Source: Heliocidaris erythrogramma
Taxonomy: Eukaryota > Echinodermata > Echinoidea > Camarodonta > Echinometridae
NCBI GenBank assembly: GCA_025617745.1
Contig: CM046868.1
Location: 15,690,615 to 15,754,614, forward strand
Direction: 5' to 3'
Length of the DNA: 64,000 nt
Each line of letters begins with the position of its first letter. Positions within the stretch are counted from its first letter, which is position 1. A program made the position numbers and the translations under genes. Below, piece after piece: positions 63,801 through 63,869 of this stretch. A model generated the notes under the pieces. It saw nothing but the letters and a program-made list of their open reading frames with translations. It was not told the origin of the DNA and did not search any database.

Positions 63801-63869
63801 TTATCGTTGCAGGATGTCAAAAATATCTCCATGGCGATCCCAAGAAACTTGGGAAATTCCCCAAGAGAT
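812..63869 (-). CDS. HTT: Huntingtin gene (HTT), 54 coding exons; both ends outside the window
   Basis: Huntingtin is a giant HEAT-repeat scaffold of the cytoplasm and endomembranes that binds HAP40 and motor adaptors and acts in vesicle transport, autophagy and mitotic spindle orientation. Minus-strand frames match human HTT in order from LLGIAMELF-like sequence (exon 1 here) to [10 protein letters not shown]-like sequence (exon 54). All inferred introns are GT-AG except one GC-AG, and codon phases agree at every junction, giving 2,954 uninterrupted codons; full human HTT is about 3,140 residues. Exon numbers used here count only exons inside the window. The N-terminal leader and polyQ region and the final C-terminal exon are not present, so repeat length cannot be judged. 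The family is not in doubt; single exon edges could be off by a few bases. Confidence 0.97.
903..1314 (-). promoter_or_regulatory. U12-type (minor spliceosome) intron
   Basis: The sense-strand donor is GTATCCTTT, the canonical U12 5' splice site. About 20 bases before the acceptor the intron reads TTCCTTGACCTTTAAC, which contains the U12 branch-point consensus TTCCTTRAC/CCTTTAAC. The phase is 2. No other donor in this window has this pattern. Confidence 0.85.
1315..1475 (-). CDS. HTT: HTT exon 53 of window (U12-type donor)
   Basis: 161 bp. Reads [20 protein letters not shown] and [10 protein letters not shown], nearly identical to human. Ends two bases into a codon at GTATCCTTT, the U12-type donor consensus; WLRAL joins exon 54 LSHVINRM in register with human [13 protein letters not shown]. 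Confidence 0.97.
1931..2093 (-). CDS. HTT: HTT exon 52 of window
   Basis: 163 bp. Reads [20 protein letters not shown] then [12 protein letters not shown], nearly identical to human. The most conserved stretch in the window. Phase 0 end at GTTGGT. Confidence 0.99.
2610..2792 (-). CDS. HTT: HTT exon 51 of window
   Basis: 183 bp. Reads [17 protein letters not shown] and [11 protein letters not shown], matching human PHRAMAALGLMLTCMYT and AMERVSVLFDR, with an acidic/His insert between. Donor GTCAGT. Confidence 0.97.
3256..3309. repeat. (ATC)n microsatellite
   Basis: Interrupted ATC/TCA triplets in the intron between exons 50 and 51, ending about 30 bp from the exon 50 donor. Sister tracts lie at 3608-3680, 3895-3915 and 4629-4705. 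Confidence 0.9.
3339..3484 (-). CDS. HTT: HTT exon 50 of window
   Basis: 146 bp. Reads [20 protein letters not shown] and [17 protein letters not shown], matching human [20 protein letters not shown] and GLERLLLSEQLSRLDAE, ending LSVDR. Its donor lies about 30 bp from an (ATC)n tract. Confidence 0.96.
3608..3680. repeat. (ATC)n microsatellite
   Basis: ATC triplets with ATA interruptions. They create spurious His-rich plus-strand and Asp-rich minus-strand open frames. Confidence 0.9.
3935..4580. mobile_element. Element A copy 1: TTAA-target non-autonomous DNA transposon
   Basis: Ends are TTAA|AGGGAAATTAACC and GGTTAATTGTCCT|TTAA. Interior shares the TCTGCTAGC and GGGGCTGCCATT-like subterminal motifs of copies at 6662 and 32821, but is shorter (646 bp). 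No coding capacity. A second TTAAAGGGAAATTGACC start directly follows at 4577, suggesting an adjacent fragment. Confidence 0.75.
4796..4913 (-). CDS. HTT: HTT exon 49 of window
   Basis: 118 bp. Reads [20 protein letters not shown], matching human [20 protein letters not shown]. The true frame differs from a longer open frame covering the same bases. Phase 0 end. Confidence 0.96.
5393..5580 (-). CDS. HTT: HTT exon 48 of window
   Basis: 188 bp. Reads [20 protein letters not shown] then [12 protein letters not shown], matching human [20 protein letters not shown] and VLYVLECDLLDD. Ends two bases into a codon at GTAAGT. Confidence 0.98.
5774..5840. repeat. (ATC)n microsatellite, long and nearly pure
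   Basis: About 20 consecutive ATC triplets inside the intron between exons 47 and 48. On the sense strand it reads (GAT)n. The plus-strand poly-Ile frame across it is an artefact. Confidence 0.95.
5959..6114 (-). CDS. HTT: HTT exon 47 of window
   Basis: 156 bp, phase 0-0. Reads [20 protein letters not shown] and CKAASVLGM, matching human [20 protein letters not shown] and CKAAAVLGM. Donor GTAGGT. Confidence 0.97.
6662..7558. mobile_element. Element A copy 2, complete; ends beside the exon 46 donor
   Basis: 897 bp including both TTAA target copies. Terminal inverted repeats AGGGGAATTAACC and GGTTAATTCTCCT. Non-coding. Its right TTAA ends at 7558, nine bases from exon 46, so almost the whole intron begins with element sequence. 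The unoccupied equivalent of the B2 insertion site is visible near 7185-7205. Confidence 0.88.
7568..7819 (-). CDS. HTT: HTT exon 46 of window (transposon begins at intron +10)
   Basis: 252 bp, phase 0-0. Reads [16 protein letters not shown] (human VSIHSVWLGNSITPL) and [20 protein letters not shown], matching human [20 protein letters not shown]. Donor GTGAGT; element A2 starts nine bases after the exon. Confidence 0.96.
8288..8402 (-). CDS. HTT: HTT exon 45 of window
   Basis: 115 bp. Weakly conserved start, then DQFTLGQ aligned with human MSYKLGQ. Phase 0 end joins the strongly conserved exon 46. Donor GTAAGG. Confidence 0.85.
8857..9080 (-). CDS. HTT: HTT exon 44 of window
   Basis: 224 bp. 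Reads [20 protein letters not shown] and VDREMQAM, matching human [20 protein letters not shown] and VEQEIQAM. Ends two bases into a codon at GTCAGT. Confidence 0.97.
9599..9690 (-). CDS. HTT: HTT exon 43 of window
   Basis: 92 bp. Reads [19 protein letters not shown], matching human GWTSRTQFEETWATLLGVL. Phase 0 end at GTGGGT. Confidence 0.97.
9826..10160 (+). mobile_element. Element K: short Helentron-like element with 1.5 core repeats
   Basis: Starts ACTAGAATATCACTG with a small hairpin. It carries two diverged copies of an about 180 bp core (both with GTGTGTGCCAAATTT), a GACCGACTGACC-like microsatellite, and a terminal hairpin TATACCCCC ... GGGGGTATA. The layout matches the larger elements H and I. 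Family name uncertain. Confidence 0.55.
10368..10688 (-). CDS. HTT: HTT exon 42 of window
   Basis: 321 bp. Reads [20 protein letters not shown] then KMGWCPSP, and [20 protein letters not shown], matching human [20 protein letters not shown] and [20 protein letters not shown]. Notably GC-rich for the region. Confidence 0.97.
11197..11268 (-). CDS. HTT: HTT exon 41 of window (low-conservation linker)
   Basis: 72 bp, called from splice sites and phases. It encodes [20 protein letters not shown], falling in the poorly conserved acidic segment of human HTT. Both joins require it or an equivalent-phase exon. Confidence 0.7.
11854..12031 (-). CDS. HTT: HTT exon 40 of window
   Basis: 178 bp. Reads [18 protein letters not shown] and [19 protein letters not shown], aligned with human ALSWHLIHEQIPLSLDL and FVTHACSLIYCVHFILEA. 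Ends one base into a codon. Confidence 0.92.
12491..13442 (+). mobile_element. Element B copy 1: TTAA-target DNA transposon
   Basis: 952 bp between TTAA copies at 12491 and 13439. Nearly identical over about 900 bp to B copy 2 (33178-34117); the first about 40 bp differ. Contains inverted inner arms around GCAGACGATGTCCCATAA and the complement of TTATAGGACGTCGTCTGC. No transposase frame seen. Ends 54 bp from the exon 39 donor. Confidence 0.85.
13496..13954 (-). CDS. HTT: HTT exon 39 of window
   Basis: 459 bp, phase 0-0, second largest exon. Reads [16 protein letters not shown] (human EFNLSLLAPCLSLGMS), a Pro/Ala/Thr-rich insert, then [18 protein letters not shown], aligned with human [20 protein letters not shown]. 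The first two thirds are poorly conserved. Transposon B1 ends 54 bp beyond the donor. Confidence 0.9.
14554..14679 (-). CDS. HTT: HTT exon 38 of window
   Basis: 126 bp, phase 0-0. Reads [15 protein letters not shown] and [15 protein letters not shown], matching human DWYVHLVKSQCWTRS and LVNRIPAEDMNAFMM. Donor GTAAGT. Confidence 0.94.
14929..14972 (+). repeat. Poly-G run
   Basis: About 40 bases of nearly uninterrupted G on the plus strand (poly-C on the sense strand) within the exon 37-38 intron; could fold as a G-quadruplex. Smaller G runs lie at 30061-30084 and 30176-30187. Confidence 0.9.
15411..16997 (+). mobile_element. Element I: tandem-core element with terminal hairpin
   Basis: Starts ACTAGAAATGTGCATTGC with a GCATTGC hairpin, then TGTATCCCCCGGCA (inverted at the other end). 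The core holds about eight units of 145-168 bp, each with a TGACCTTTGACCCTATAAA-like block. A (CGG)n run at 16914-16943 precedes the 3' hairpin formed by GTATCCTCCGGCA and TGCCGGGGGATAC. Lacks coding capacity. Layout resembles non-autonomous Helentrons. Confidence 0.65.
16914..16943 (+). repeat. (CGG)n microsatellite inside element I
   Basis: About nine CGG triplets just before the 3' hairpin of the element, the place where element H carries its GGAC-type microsatellite. Confidence 0.95.
17367..17555. mobile_element. Element G copy 1: TA-target MITE next to exon 37
   Basis: Bounded by TA at 17367 and 17554-17555; right terminal sequence read inward is CTGTAAAACCAGAAGG. Shares GAAACAACATAAAATT and TTCGCGAAAG-type blocks with copy 2 at 27528. 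Its TA is bases +2/+3 of the exon 37 donor. Confidence 0.75.
17557..17683 (-). CDS. HTT: HTT exon 37 of window (donor abuts a MITE)
   Basis: 127 bp. Reads [17 protein letters not shown] (human QRLYSLLDRFRLSTMQD) then a proline-rich stretch and [13 protein letters not shown]. Donor GTACTG; bases from +4 onward belong to the end of a TA-target MITE. A purine run on the plus strand (pyrimidine on the sense strand) precedes the acceptor. Confidence 0.92.
17690..17795. repeat. Purine-rich tract (pyrimidine-rich on the sense strand)
   Basis: AGAGAG/GACAGA-type repeats directly upstream of the exon 37 acceptor, so it doubles as an extended polypyrimidine tract. Confidence 0.8.
18078..18383. mobile_element. 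Element D copy 1: about 306 bp TTAA-bounded MITE
   Basis: TTAA at both ends with imperfect inverted ends TTAAAATGGCATTAAACTG and TTAAAGTGACAGTAAATTG (inward reading). Body matches 22073-22388 throughout. Non-coding. Confidence 0.8.
18395..18538. mobile_element. Element E copy 1: palindromic about 145 bp MITE
   Basis: TCATAAAACTTGTTATC on the left is inverted as GATAACAAGTGTTATGA on the right, followed by GGGCCC. The central TTTGCTCTCAGCCAA(A/T)CAGATG is shared with the copy at 44488. It abuts element D copy 1. Confidence 0.75.
19106..19304 (-). CDS. HTT: HTT exon 36 of window
   Basis: 199 bp. Reads [15 protein letters not shown] and [17 protein letters not shown], matching human VLTLYVDRLLCTPF and [17 protein letters not shown]. 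Ends two bases into a codon at GTAAGA. Confidence 0.95.
19768..19901 (-). CDS. HTT: HTT exon 35 of window
   Basis: 134 bp. Reads [16 protein letters not shown] and [17 protein letters not shown], matching human [16 protein letters not shown] and LKKTLQCLEGIHLSQSG. A longer open frame in another register overlaps it but lacks homology. Confidence 0.96.
20111..20130. repeat. Poly-C run
   Basis: Uninterrupted C run in the exon 34-35 intron; nothing else is recognised in 19902-20552 except AT-rich ATAATA repeats near 20200-20235. Confidence 0.85.
20553..20656 (-). CDS. HTT: HTT exon 34 of window
   Basis: 104 bp. Reads [20 protein letters not shown], matching human [20 protein letters not shown], then VQDLV. 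Two overlapping donors lie five bases apart (GTAAG|GTAAG); the distal one keeps frame with exon 35. Confidence 0.94.
21424..21615 (-). CDS. HTT: HTT exon 33 of window
   Basis: 192 bp, phase 0-0. Reads [20 protein letters not shown] and [14 protein letters not shown], matching human [20 protein letters not shown] and IVRRGALILFCDYV. The frame stays open past the donor (GTAGGT), but homology stops there. Confidence 0.95.
21690..22060. repeat. Large degenerate (ATC)n region
   Basis: About 370 bp of ATC/CATCAT triplets with variants, ending beside element D copy 2. Gives misleading Ile/His/Ser-rich and Asp-rich open frames. Confidence 0.9.
22073..22388. mobile_element. Element D copy 2
   Basis: Direct-orientation copy of 18078-18383, TTAA-bounded, with a short duplication of ATGGCATTTATATGGCATT at its left end. 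It sits inside the (ATC)n region, which resumes after 22388. Confidence 0.8.
22482..22595 (+). mobile_element. SINE 3' tail fragment
   Basis: AAGCACTTTGATCGG, GGATATAGCGCTATAAAAAG and a terminal ATTATTGTTATTAT run look like the 3' end of a tRNA-derived SINE; compare GAGCGCTATACAAGAAGCC at the end of the SINE at 58797. Confidence 0.55.
22612..22757 (-). CDS. HTT: HTT exon 32 of window
   Basis: 146 bp. Reads [13 protein letters not shown] and [20 protein letters not shown], aligned with human FRRITAAATRLF and [20 protein letters not shown]. Phase 0 end at GTGAGA. Confidence 0.93.
23041..23082. repeat. (GA)n microsatellite
   Basis: AGAGAG run in the exon 31-32 intron; purine on the plus strand like the other tracts here. 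Confidence 0.9.
23184..23335 (-). CDS. HTT: HTT exon 31 of window
   Basis: 152 bp. Reads [16 protein letters not shown] and [19 protein letters not shown], matching human FLLQLVGILLEDIVTK and CQELGTLLMCLIHIFKSG. Ends one base into a codon. Confidence 0.95.
24066..24274 (-). CDS. HTT: HTT exon 30 of window
   Basis: 209 bp. Reads [20 protein letters not shown] and [14 protein letters not shown], matching human [20 protein letters not shown] and LSRIQELSFSPYL. Ends two bases into a codon at GTGAGC. A fragment of it also recurs at about 25600. Confidence 0.96.
24354..25501. mobile_element. Element M: 1.15 kb element with about 30 bp terminal inverted repeats
   Basis: Left end TGACCCGGCACCACAAAACC, inverted at 25470-25501, with the repeat continuing through AAAAAGTCGCA. 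No transposase frame. It fills most of the exon 29-30 intron. Target duplication not clear. Confidence 0.75.
25597..25935 (-). pseudogene. Scrambled fragments of HTT exons 29 and 30 inside an intron
   Basis: 25599-25648 matches the plus-strand sequence of exon 30 near 24187-24240 (GGACTGTGTGGTCAAG shared). About 25660-25685 resembles exon 29 near 26103-26125. 25813-25935 is a near-identical, then diverging, copy of most of exon 29. A short MITE-like segment (25709-25812) separates the pieces. The copies lack the flanking introns at several joins. Confidence 0.75.
25709..25812. mobile_element. Possible element E relative between exon fragments
   Basis: AAACGCAACTTTATTTTCAG on the left and AAACGCAAGTTTTGTGCAAC on the right are partly inverted, ending in GGGCCC like element E. 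Weak evidence. Confidence 0.4.
26012..26134 (-). CDS. HTT: HTT exon 29 of window
   Basis: 123 bp, phase 0-0. Reads [20 protein letters not shown], matching human [20 protein letters not shown]. Donor GTAAGA. A diverged copy of this exon lies about 200 bp downstream in the following intron. Confidence 0.96.
26628..26744 (-). CDS. HTT: HTT exon 28 of window
   Basis: 117 bp, phase 0-0. Reads [20 protein letters not shown] and [19 protein letters not shown], close to human [20 protein letters not shown]. Donor GTAATT. Confidence 0.98.
27166..27302 (-). CDS. HTT: HTT exon 27 of window
   Basis: 137 bp. Reads [20 protein letters not shown] and [17 protein letters not shown], matching human [20 protein letters not shown] and [17 protein letters not shown]. 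Phase 0 end. Confidence 0.98.
27528..27740. mobile_element. Element G copy 2
   Basis: TA-bounded, starts CTGCAAAACCAGAAATTTTC and ends TTTCTGGTTTCACAATA. Shares body with 17367-17555. Confidence 0.7.
29240..32820. other. Unexplained centre of element N
   Basis: AT-rich, short open frames only, none convincing on either strand. Contains G runs at 30061 and 30176, a G-rich patch near 31370-31440, and at 29918-29946 a single end of element L (AATCCTGGATCCGCC). Nothing else recognised. Confidence 0.6.
32821..34630 (-). mobile_element. Element A copy 3, split by element B copy 2
   Basis: Ends TTAA|AGGAGAATTAACCCC and GGTTAATTCCCCT|TTAA. Read on the minus strand it aligns with A copy 2 on both sides of the insertion, including the AATAGAAATCTATTTTCTCG and TGGTTCATGTACAACTCC blocks. 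Without the insertion it would be about 870 bp. Confidence 0.9.
33178..34117 (+). mobile_element. Element B copy 2, nested in A copy 3
   Basis: TTAA at 33178-33181 and 34114-34117; ends read AGTAG inward from both sides. Nearly identical to B copy 1, so young relative to its host. A copy 2 shows the unoccupied site as TTTAGCAAACC where A copy 3 would read TTAAGCAAAACC after removal of B and one TTAA. Confidence 0.92.
34759..35336. mobile_element. Element C copy 2: palindromic TTAA-target MITE
   Basis: TTAA|AGGCCAAGTTCACCC at the left and GGGTGGACTTGGTCT|TTAA at the right. The whole 578 bp is roughly self-complementary (ATGCATAACATGGGCT versus CCCATGTTATGCATAT). Confidence 0.85.
36782..37030. 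repeat. Large degenerate (ATC)n region beside exon 26
   Basis: About 250 bp of ATC/TCA triplets ending 17 bp from the exon 26 donor; the sense transcript would start this intron with a (GAU)n run. Confidence 0.92.
37047..37195 (-). CDS. HTT: HTT exon 26 of window
   Basis: 149 bp. Reads [20 protein letters not shown] and [18 protein letters not shown], matching human [20 protein letters not shown] and [18 protein letters not shown]. Its GTAAGT donor opens the largest intron of the window (9.7 kb); an (ATC)n tract begins 17 bp into that intron. Confidence 0.98.
38237..38292 (-). CDS. HTT: HTT exon 25 of window
   Basis: 56 bp. Reads [18 protein letters not shown], matching human VFIGFVLKQFEYIEVGQF. 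Ends two bases into a codon at GTAAGT. Confidence 0.96.
38709..38870 (-). CDS. HTT: HTT exon 24 of window
   Basis: 162 bp, phase 0-0. Reads [20 protein letters not shown] and [19 protein letters not shown], almost identical to human [20 protein letters not shown] and [19 protein letters not shown]. Donor GTACAG. Confidence 0.98.
39251..39320 (-). CDS. HTT: HTT exon 23 of window
   Basis: 70 bp. Reads [20 protein letters not shown] then KDK; aligned with the human segment [20 protein letters not shown], moderately conserved. The acceptor is preceded by about 120 bp of pyrimidine-rich intron. Phase fits both sides. Confidence 0.82.
39321..39440. repeat. Purine tract upstream of the exon 23 acceptor
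   Basis: GAAGAA/GGAAAA repeats on the plus strand are an about 120 bp pyrimidine tract on the sense strand, touching the acceptor. The Lys/Arg-rich open frame across it is spurious. Confidence 0.9.
39674..40705 (+). mobile_element. Element H copy 1: tandem-core Helentron-like element
   Basis: Starts ACAAGATGAATGCGACTGCG, then TATGCCTCCGCC. The core holds five units of about 168-171 bp, each with TGACCTCTGACCTTTGACCT or a variant. Then a GGACGCAC microsatellite, and a 3' hairpin of GCCTCCGG...CCCACC and GGTGGGCGGAGGC, ending CATAAAA. Copy 2 at 48914 has the same ends and six units. Non-coding. Confidence 0.75.
40781..41001 (-). CDS. HTT: HTT exon 22 of window
   Basis: 221 bp. Reads [12 protein letters not shown] and [20 protein letters not shown], matching human LLKTLFGTNLAS and [20 protein letters not shown]. 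Ends two bases into a codon at GTAAGT. Confidence 0.97.
41869..41946 (-). CDS. HTT: HTT exon 21 of window
   Basis: 78 bp, phase 0-0. Reads [20 protein letters not shown] then ILCVEQ, matching human [20 protein letters not shown]. Donor GTATGT. Confidence 0.96.
42286..42393 (-). CDS. HTT: HTT exon 20 of window
   Basis: 108 bp, phase 0-0. Reads [20 protein letters not shown] then [16 protein letters not shown], aligned with human [20 protein letters not shown]. Donor GTAAGT. Confidence 0.93.
42928..43130. repeat. Probable dispersed repeat, unclassified
   Basis: Repeated CTCCGGCGACTC blocks followed by CTACCCTAATCCTAACCCTA, which resembles interstitial telomere-like sequence. Looks unlike flanking intron. 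The rest of the exon 19-20 intron shows nothing. Confidence 0.4.
43856..43974 (-). CDS. HTT: HTT exon 19 of window
   Basis: 119 bp. Reads [20 protein letters not shown] and LRGAYKNYK, matching human [20 protein letters not shown] and ATHANYK. The sense-strand acceptor is preceded by about 140 bp of nearly pure pyrimidine. Confidence 0.95.
43975..44120. repeat. Purine tract upstream of the exon 19 acceptor
   Basis: GGGAGAGAAAAGGA tandem units, purely pyrimidine on the sense strand, directly before the exon 19 acceptor. Confidence 0.92.
44488..44633. mobile_element. Element E copy 2
   Basis: GGGCCTTGTTTCATAAAACT at the left is inverted as AGTTTATGAAACGGGGCCC at the right. Central block matches copy 1 at 18395. 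Confidence 0.8.
44790..44919 (-). CDS. HTT: HTT exon 18 of window, basic/proline linker with conserved SP site
   Basis: 130 bp. Reads [20 protein letters not shown], matching human [20 protein letters not shown]; the SPIRRK serine is a reported Cdk5 site in human HTT. The rest is hydrophilic ([15 protein letters not shown]). Donor GTACAG; ends one base into a codon. Confidence 0.94.
45132..45461. mobile_element. Element F copy 1: CpG-rich TA-target MITE
   Basis: TA|CTGTAAATGCAGAAATATTC at left, ending AACAGCGTTTACAA|TA. Contains several CGCGAA motifs and a (TG)n centre. Inverted copy at 63358-63692. Ends resemble element G. Confidence 0.8.
45665..45730 (-). CDS. HTT: Candidate extra or alternative HTT exon (copy of the end of exon 17)
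   Basis: 66 bp with a CTCAG acceptor and GTCAGC donor, phase 0-0, no stop. The encoded 22 residues end [13 protein letters not shown] against [13 protein letters not shown] in exon 17. The first ten residues differ. It could be skipped, included as an insertion in a disordered region, or used as an alternative 3' extension; the sequence alone cannot say. Confidence 0.5.
45847..46067 (-). CDS. HTT: HTT exon 17 of window
   Basis: 221 bp. After a Ser/Lys-rich start it reads [20 protein letters not shown] then [18 protein letters not shown], matching human [20 protein letters not shown] and CAHVLDDVAPGPAIKA. Phase 0 end at GTGTGT. Two other open frames overlap it but do not match HTT. A shorter relative of its 3' third lies in the next intron. 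Confidence 0.93.
46329..47543. mobile_element. Element J: 1.2 kb TA-target element, pogo/Tc1-like ends
   Basis: TA|CAGTCAAACCTGTCT at left and AGACAGGTTTGACTG|TA at right. Subterminal GGCCGCTATA motifs occur on both sides (two at left, three or more at right). TA duplication and a CAGT start fit the Tc1/mariner-pogo group. No transposase found, so non-autonomous. Confidence 0.82.
47918..48078 (-). CDS. HTT: HTT exon 16 of window
   Basis: 161 bp. Reads [20 protein letters not shown] and [11 protein letters not shown], aligned with human [20 protein letters not shown] and HQDALILAGNLLA. Donor GTGAGC; ends one base into a codon. Confidence 0.91.
48340..48660. other. Unexplained GC-richer, CpG-containing island in an intron
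   Basis: Unlike the AT-rich flanks, this stretch has mixed composition and an open 98-codon plus-strand frame starting at 48425 that I do not recognise. Could be an old element remnant. Confidence 0.35.
48914..50095 (+). mobile_element. Element H copy 2
   Basis: Same ends as copy 1. Six core units, spaced about 170 bp except one of about 154 bp. Five units carry an exact TGACCTTTGACCT. Ends in the same GCCTCCGG...GGCGGAGGC hairpin. It fills most of the exon 15-16 intron. Confidence 0.78.
50408..50580 (-). CDS. HTT: HTT exon 15 of window
   Basis: 173 bp. Begins [16 protein letters not shown] (human FGCCEALCLLSTAFPV) and then becomes a low-conservation Ser-rich segment ending in [11 protein letters not shown]. 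Ends two bases into a codon; donor GTAAAT. Confidence 0.9.
51128..51395 (-). CDS. HTT: HTT exon 14 of window
   Basis: 268 bp. Begins [11 protein letters not shown] (human LVPKLFYKCDQ) and ends [20 protein letters not shown] (human [20 protein letters not shown]). The middle is divergent. Ends phase 0 at GTGAGT. Confidence 0.93.
51541..51612. repeat. (GA)n-(TG)n compound microsatellite
   Basis: AGAGAG run followed by TGTGTG in the exon 13-14 intron. A second TG-then-GA compound lies at 51806-51862. Confidence 0.95.
51806..52120. repeat. (TG)n-(GA)n and long GA-rich region
   Basis: TG repeat, GA repeat, then irregular GA-rich sequence up to the exon 13 donor. On the sense strand the intron opens with CT repeats. 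Overlapping Ser/His-Thr-rich frames are spurious. Confidence 0.9.
52128..52228 (-). CDS. HTT: HTT exon 13 of window
   Basis: 101 bp. Reads [20 protein letters not shown] then [10 protein letters not shown], matching human [20 protein letters not shown]. Donor GTAAGT, followed by a long CT-rich stretch on the sense strand. Confidence 0.92.
52647..52707 (-). CDS. HTT: HTT exon 12 of window
   Basis: 61 bp. Reads [20 protein letters not shown], aligned with human LVSFLEAKAENLHRGAHHY. Phases fit both neighbours; donor GTAAAT. Confidence 0.88.
53276..53415 (-). CDS. HTT: HTT exon 11 of window
   Basis: 140 bp. Reads [20 protein letters not shown] then [17 protein letters not shown], matching human SSYWLVRTELLETLAEIDF. 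Ends two bases into a codon at GTAAGT. Confidence 0.94.
54026..54490. mobile_element. Element L: hAT-like MITE with an inner insertion
   Basis: Starts CAGTGGCGGATCCAGG and ends TCCTGGATCCGCCCCTG. Flanking 8-mers ATGATGAT and AAGATGAT differ at one position and may be an 8 bp target duplication, though the flank is a GAT repeat. Holds C runs and element L2. Confidence 0.72.
54107..54343. mobile_element. Element L2: about 237 bp MITE nested in L
   Basis: ATAGACCTGTTTACTAAGT at left is inverted as ACTTAGTAAACAGGTCTAT at right, continuing through ATTCAAATTTATG. Non-coding. Confidence 0.82.
54491..54640. repeat. (GAT)n microsatellite
   Basis: The only large trinucleotide tract of the window with GAT rather than ATC on the plus strand. 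Confidence 0.92.
54665..54759 (-). CDS. HTT: HTT exon 10 of window (GC donor)
   Basis: 95 bp. Reads [20 protein letters not shown] and [12 protein letters not shown], matching human LKDESSVTCKLACTAV. Phase continuity with exon 11 requires the donor AAG|GCAAGT, a GC-AG intron. Confidence 0.88.
55208..55372 (-). CDS. HTT: HTT exon 9 of window
   Basis: 165 bp. Reads [20 protein letters not shown], aligned with human YVSDILNYIDHGDPQVRGA; ends with [12 protein letters not shown]. Leading and trailing phases agree with neighbours. Donor GTAGTT. Confidence 0.92.
55395..55436. repeat. (ATTC)n microsatellite
   Basis: About nine ATTC units upstream of the exon 9 acceptor; a shorter run lies at 55497-55512. 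The remainder of the exon 8-9 intron shows nothing. Confidence 0.92.
56106..56327 (-). CDS. HTT: HTT exon 8 of window
   Basis: 222 bp. Reads [16 protein letters not shown] and [18 protein letters not shown], matching human CVRLLSASFLLTGGKN and LVPDRDVRVSVKALALSC. The end, [10 protein letters not shown], is poorly conserved. Donor GTTAGC; ends one base into a codon. Confidence 0.95.
56636..57389 (-). CDS. HTT: HTT exon 7 of window: large exon with the acidic Ser/Thr-rich linker
   Basis: 754 bp, the largest exon seen. It begins [17 protein letters not shown] (human YELTLHHTQHQDHNVV) and [16 protein letters not shown], then runs into about 190 residues rich in S, T, G, D and E with little conservation. 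This is the disordered linker that is cut by caspases and calpains in vertebrates. Near its end [19 protein letters not shown] aligns with human SEIVLDGTDNQYLGLQIG. RERTAT fits the RxRxxS/T basophilic kinase pattern, but the site is only a guess. It spans material split over several vertebrate exons. Ends in phase 1 with a GTGAGT donor. The sense-strand acceptor is preceded by a polypyrimidine run (57395-57435). Confidence 0.93.
58445..58626 (-). CDS. HTT: HTT exon 6 of window
   Basis: 182 bp. Reads [14 protein letters not shown] and [11 protein letters not shown] ... EQLVK, matching human LGVLLTLRYLVPLL and [11 protein letters not shown] ... EQLVQ. Two leading bases complete the codon from exon 5; ends phase 0. 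Confidence 0.95.
58797..59057 (+). mobile_element. tRNA-derived SINE, antisense to HTT
   Basis: Head GGGTCGTGGTATAGTGG ... GGTTCGAATCC carries pol III A and B boxes and a tRNA-Lys-like anticodon loop CTCTTAA, with a weakened T stem. The body has CCTTTGGCAAGACATTAATC and AGGTGTAAATGGGTACCCG, which recalls the conserved central domain of broadly distributed invertebrate SINEs. The tail ends ACCATTATTAT. Confidence 0.85.
59143..59284 (-). CDS. HTT: HTT exon 5 of window
   Basis: 142 bp, starts phase 0 and ends one base into a codon. Reads [33 protein letters not shown], matching human ANLKSSSPTIRRTAA and ICQHSRRTQYFYSWL. The acceptor precedes NLMKV; donor GTGAGT. Confidence 0.94.
59798..59869 (-). 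CDS. HTT: HTT exon 4 of window
   Basis: 72 bp, phase 0-0. Reads [17 protein letters not shown] then LTDTEVK; weakly conserved, aligned with human ETLAAAVPKIMASFGNF. Supported by AG acceptor, GTGATT donor and phase continuity. Confidence 0.85.
60233..61341 (+). mobile_element. Element H3: second tandem-core family with the same ends
   Basis: Starts with the hairpin TTCGACCACGCGCGGTCGA, then TTTATGCCTCCGCC. Five core units of about 150 bp contain GACCTTTGACCTTGAGAC and CATATGCATACATGGGCCA. Then GACGGACGGG and a 3' hairpin ending GGTGGGCGGAGGCATAAAA. Core sequence differs from H1/H2 but the ends match. Confidence 0.72.
61408..61554 (-). CDS. HTT: HTT exon 3 of window
   Basis: 147 bp, phase 0-0. 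Contains [19 protein letters not shown] and [12 protein letters not shown], very close to human. It covers all of human exon 5 and the start of human exon 6, so an intron position differs from vertebrates. Donor GTAAGG. Confidence 0.94.
61953..62854 (-). mobile_element. Penelope-like retroelement fragment between inverted repeats
   Basis: A minus-strand frame at 62143-62424 reads [20 protein letters not shown] and [15 protein letters not shown], typical of Penelope-like element reverse transcriptases. About 190 bp arms at 61953-62144 and 62669-62854 are inverted and nearly identical, consistent with the inverted terminal arrangement known for this class. A broken remnant only. Confidence 0.75.
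62895..62954 (-). CDS. HTT: HTT exon 2 of window (human exon 4 equivalent)
   Basis: 60 bp, phase 0-0, the same length as human exon 4. Ends [14 protein letters not shown], nearly identical to human [14 protein letters not shown]. Donor GTAGGT. Confidence 0.93.
63358..63692. mobile_element. Element F copy 2 (inverted relative to copy 1)
   Basis: TA|CTGTAAATGCTGTTATTT at left, GAAATATTCGCGG-type end at right before ACAG|TA. Includes (CA)n centre. It lies about 60 bp from the exon 1 donor. Confidence 0.8.
63749..63869 (-). CDS. HTT: HTT exon 1 of window (equivalent to human exon 3)
   Basis: 121 bp, the same length as human exon 3. Reads [15 protein letters not shown] and [10 protein letters not shown], against human KLLGIAMELF and [10 protein letters not shown]. 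The first base completes a codon from an exon beyond the window; it ends in phase 0 at a GTATTG donor. Confidence 0.93.
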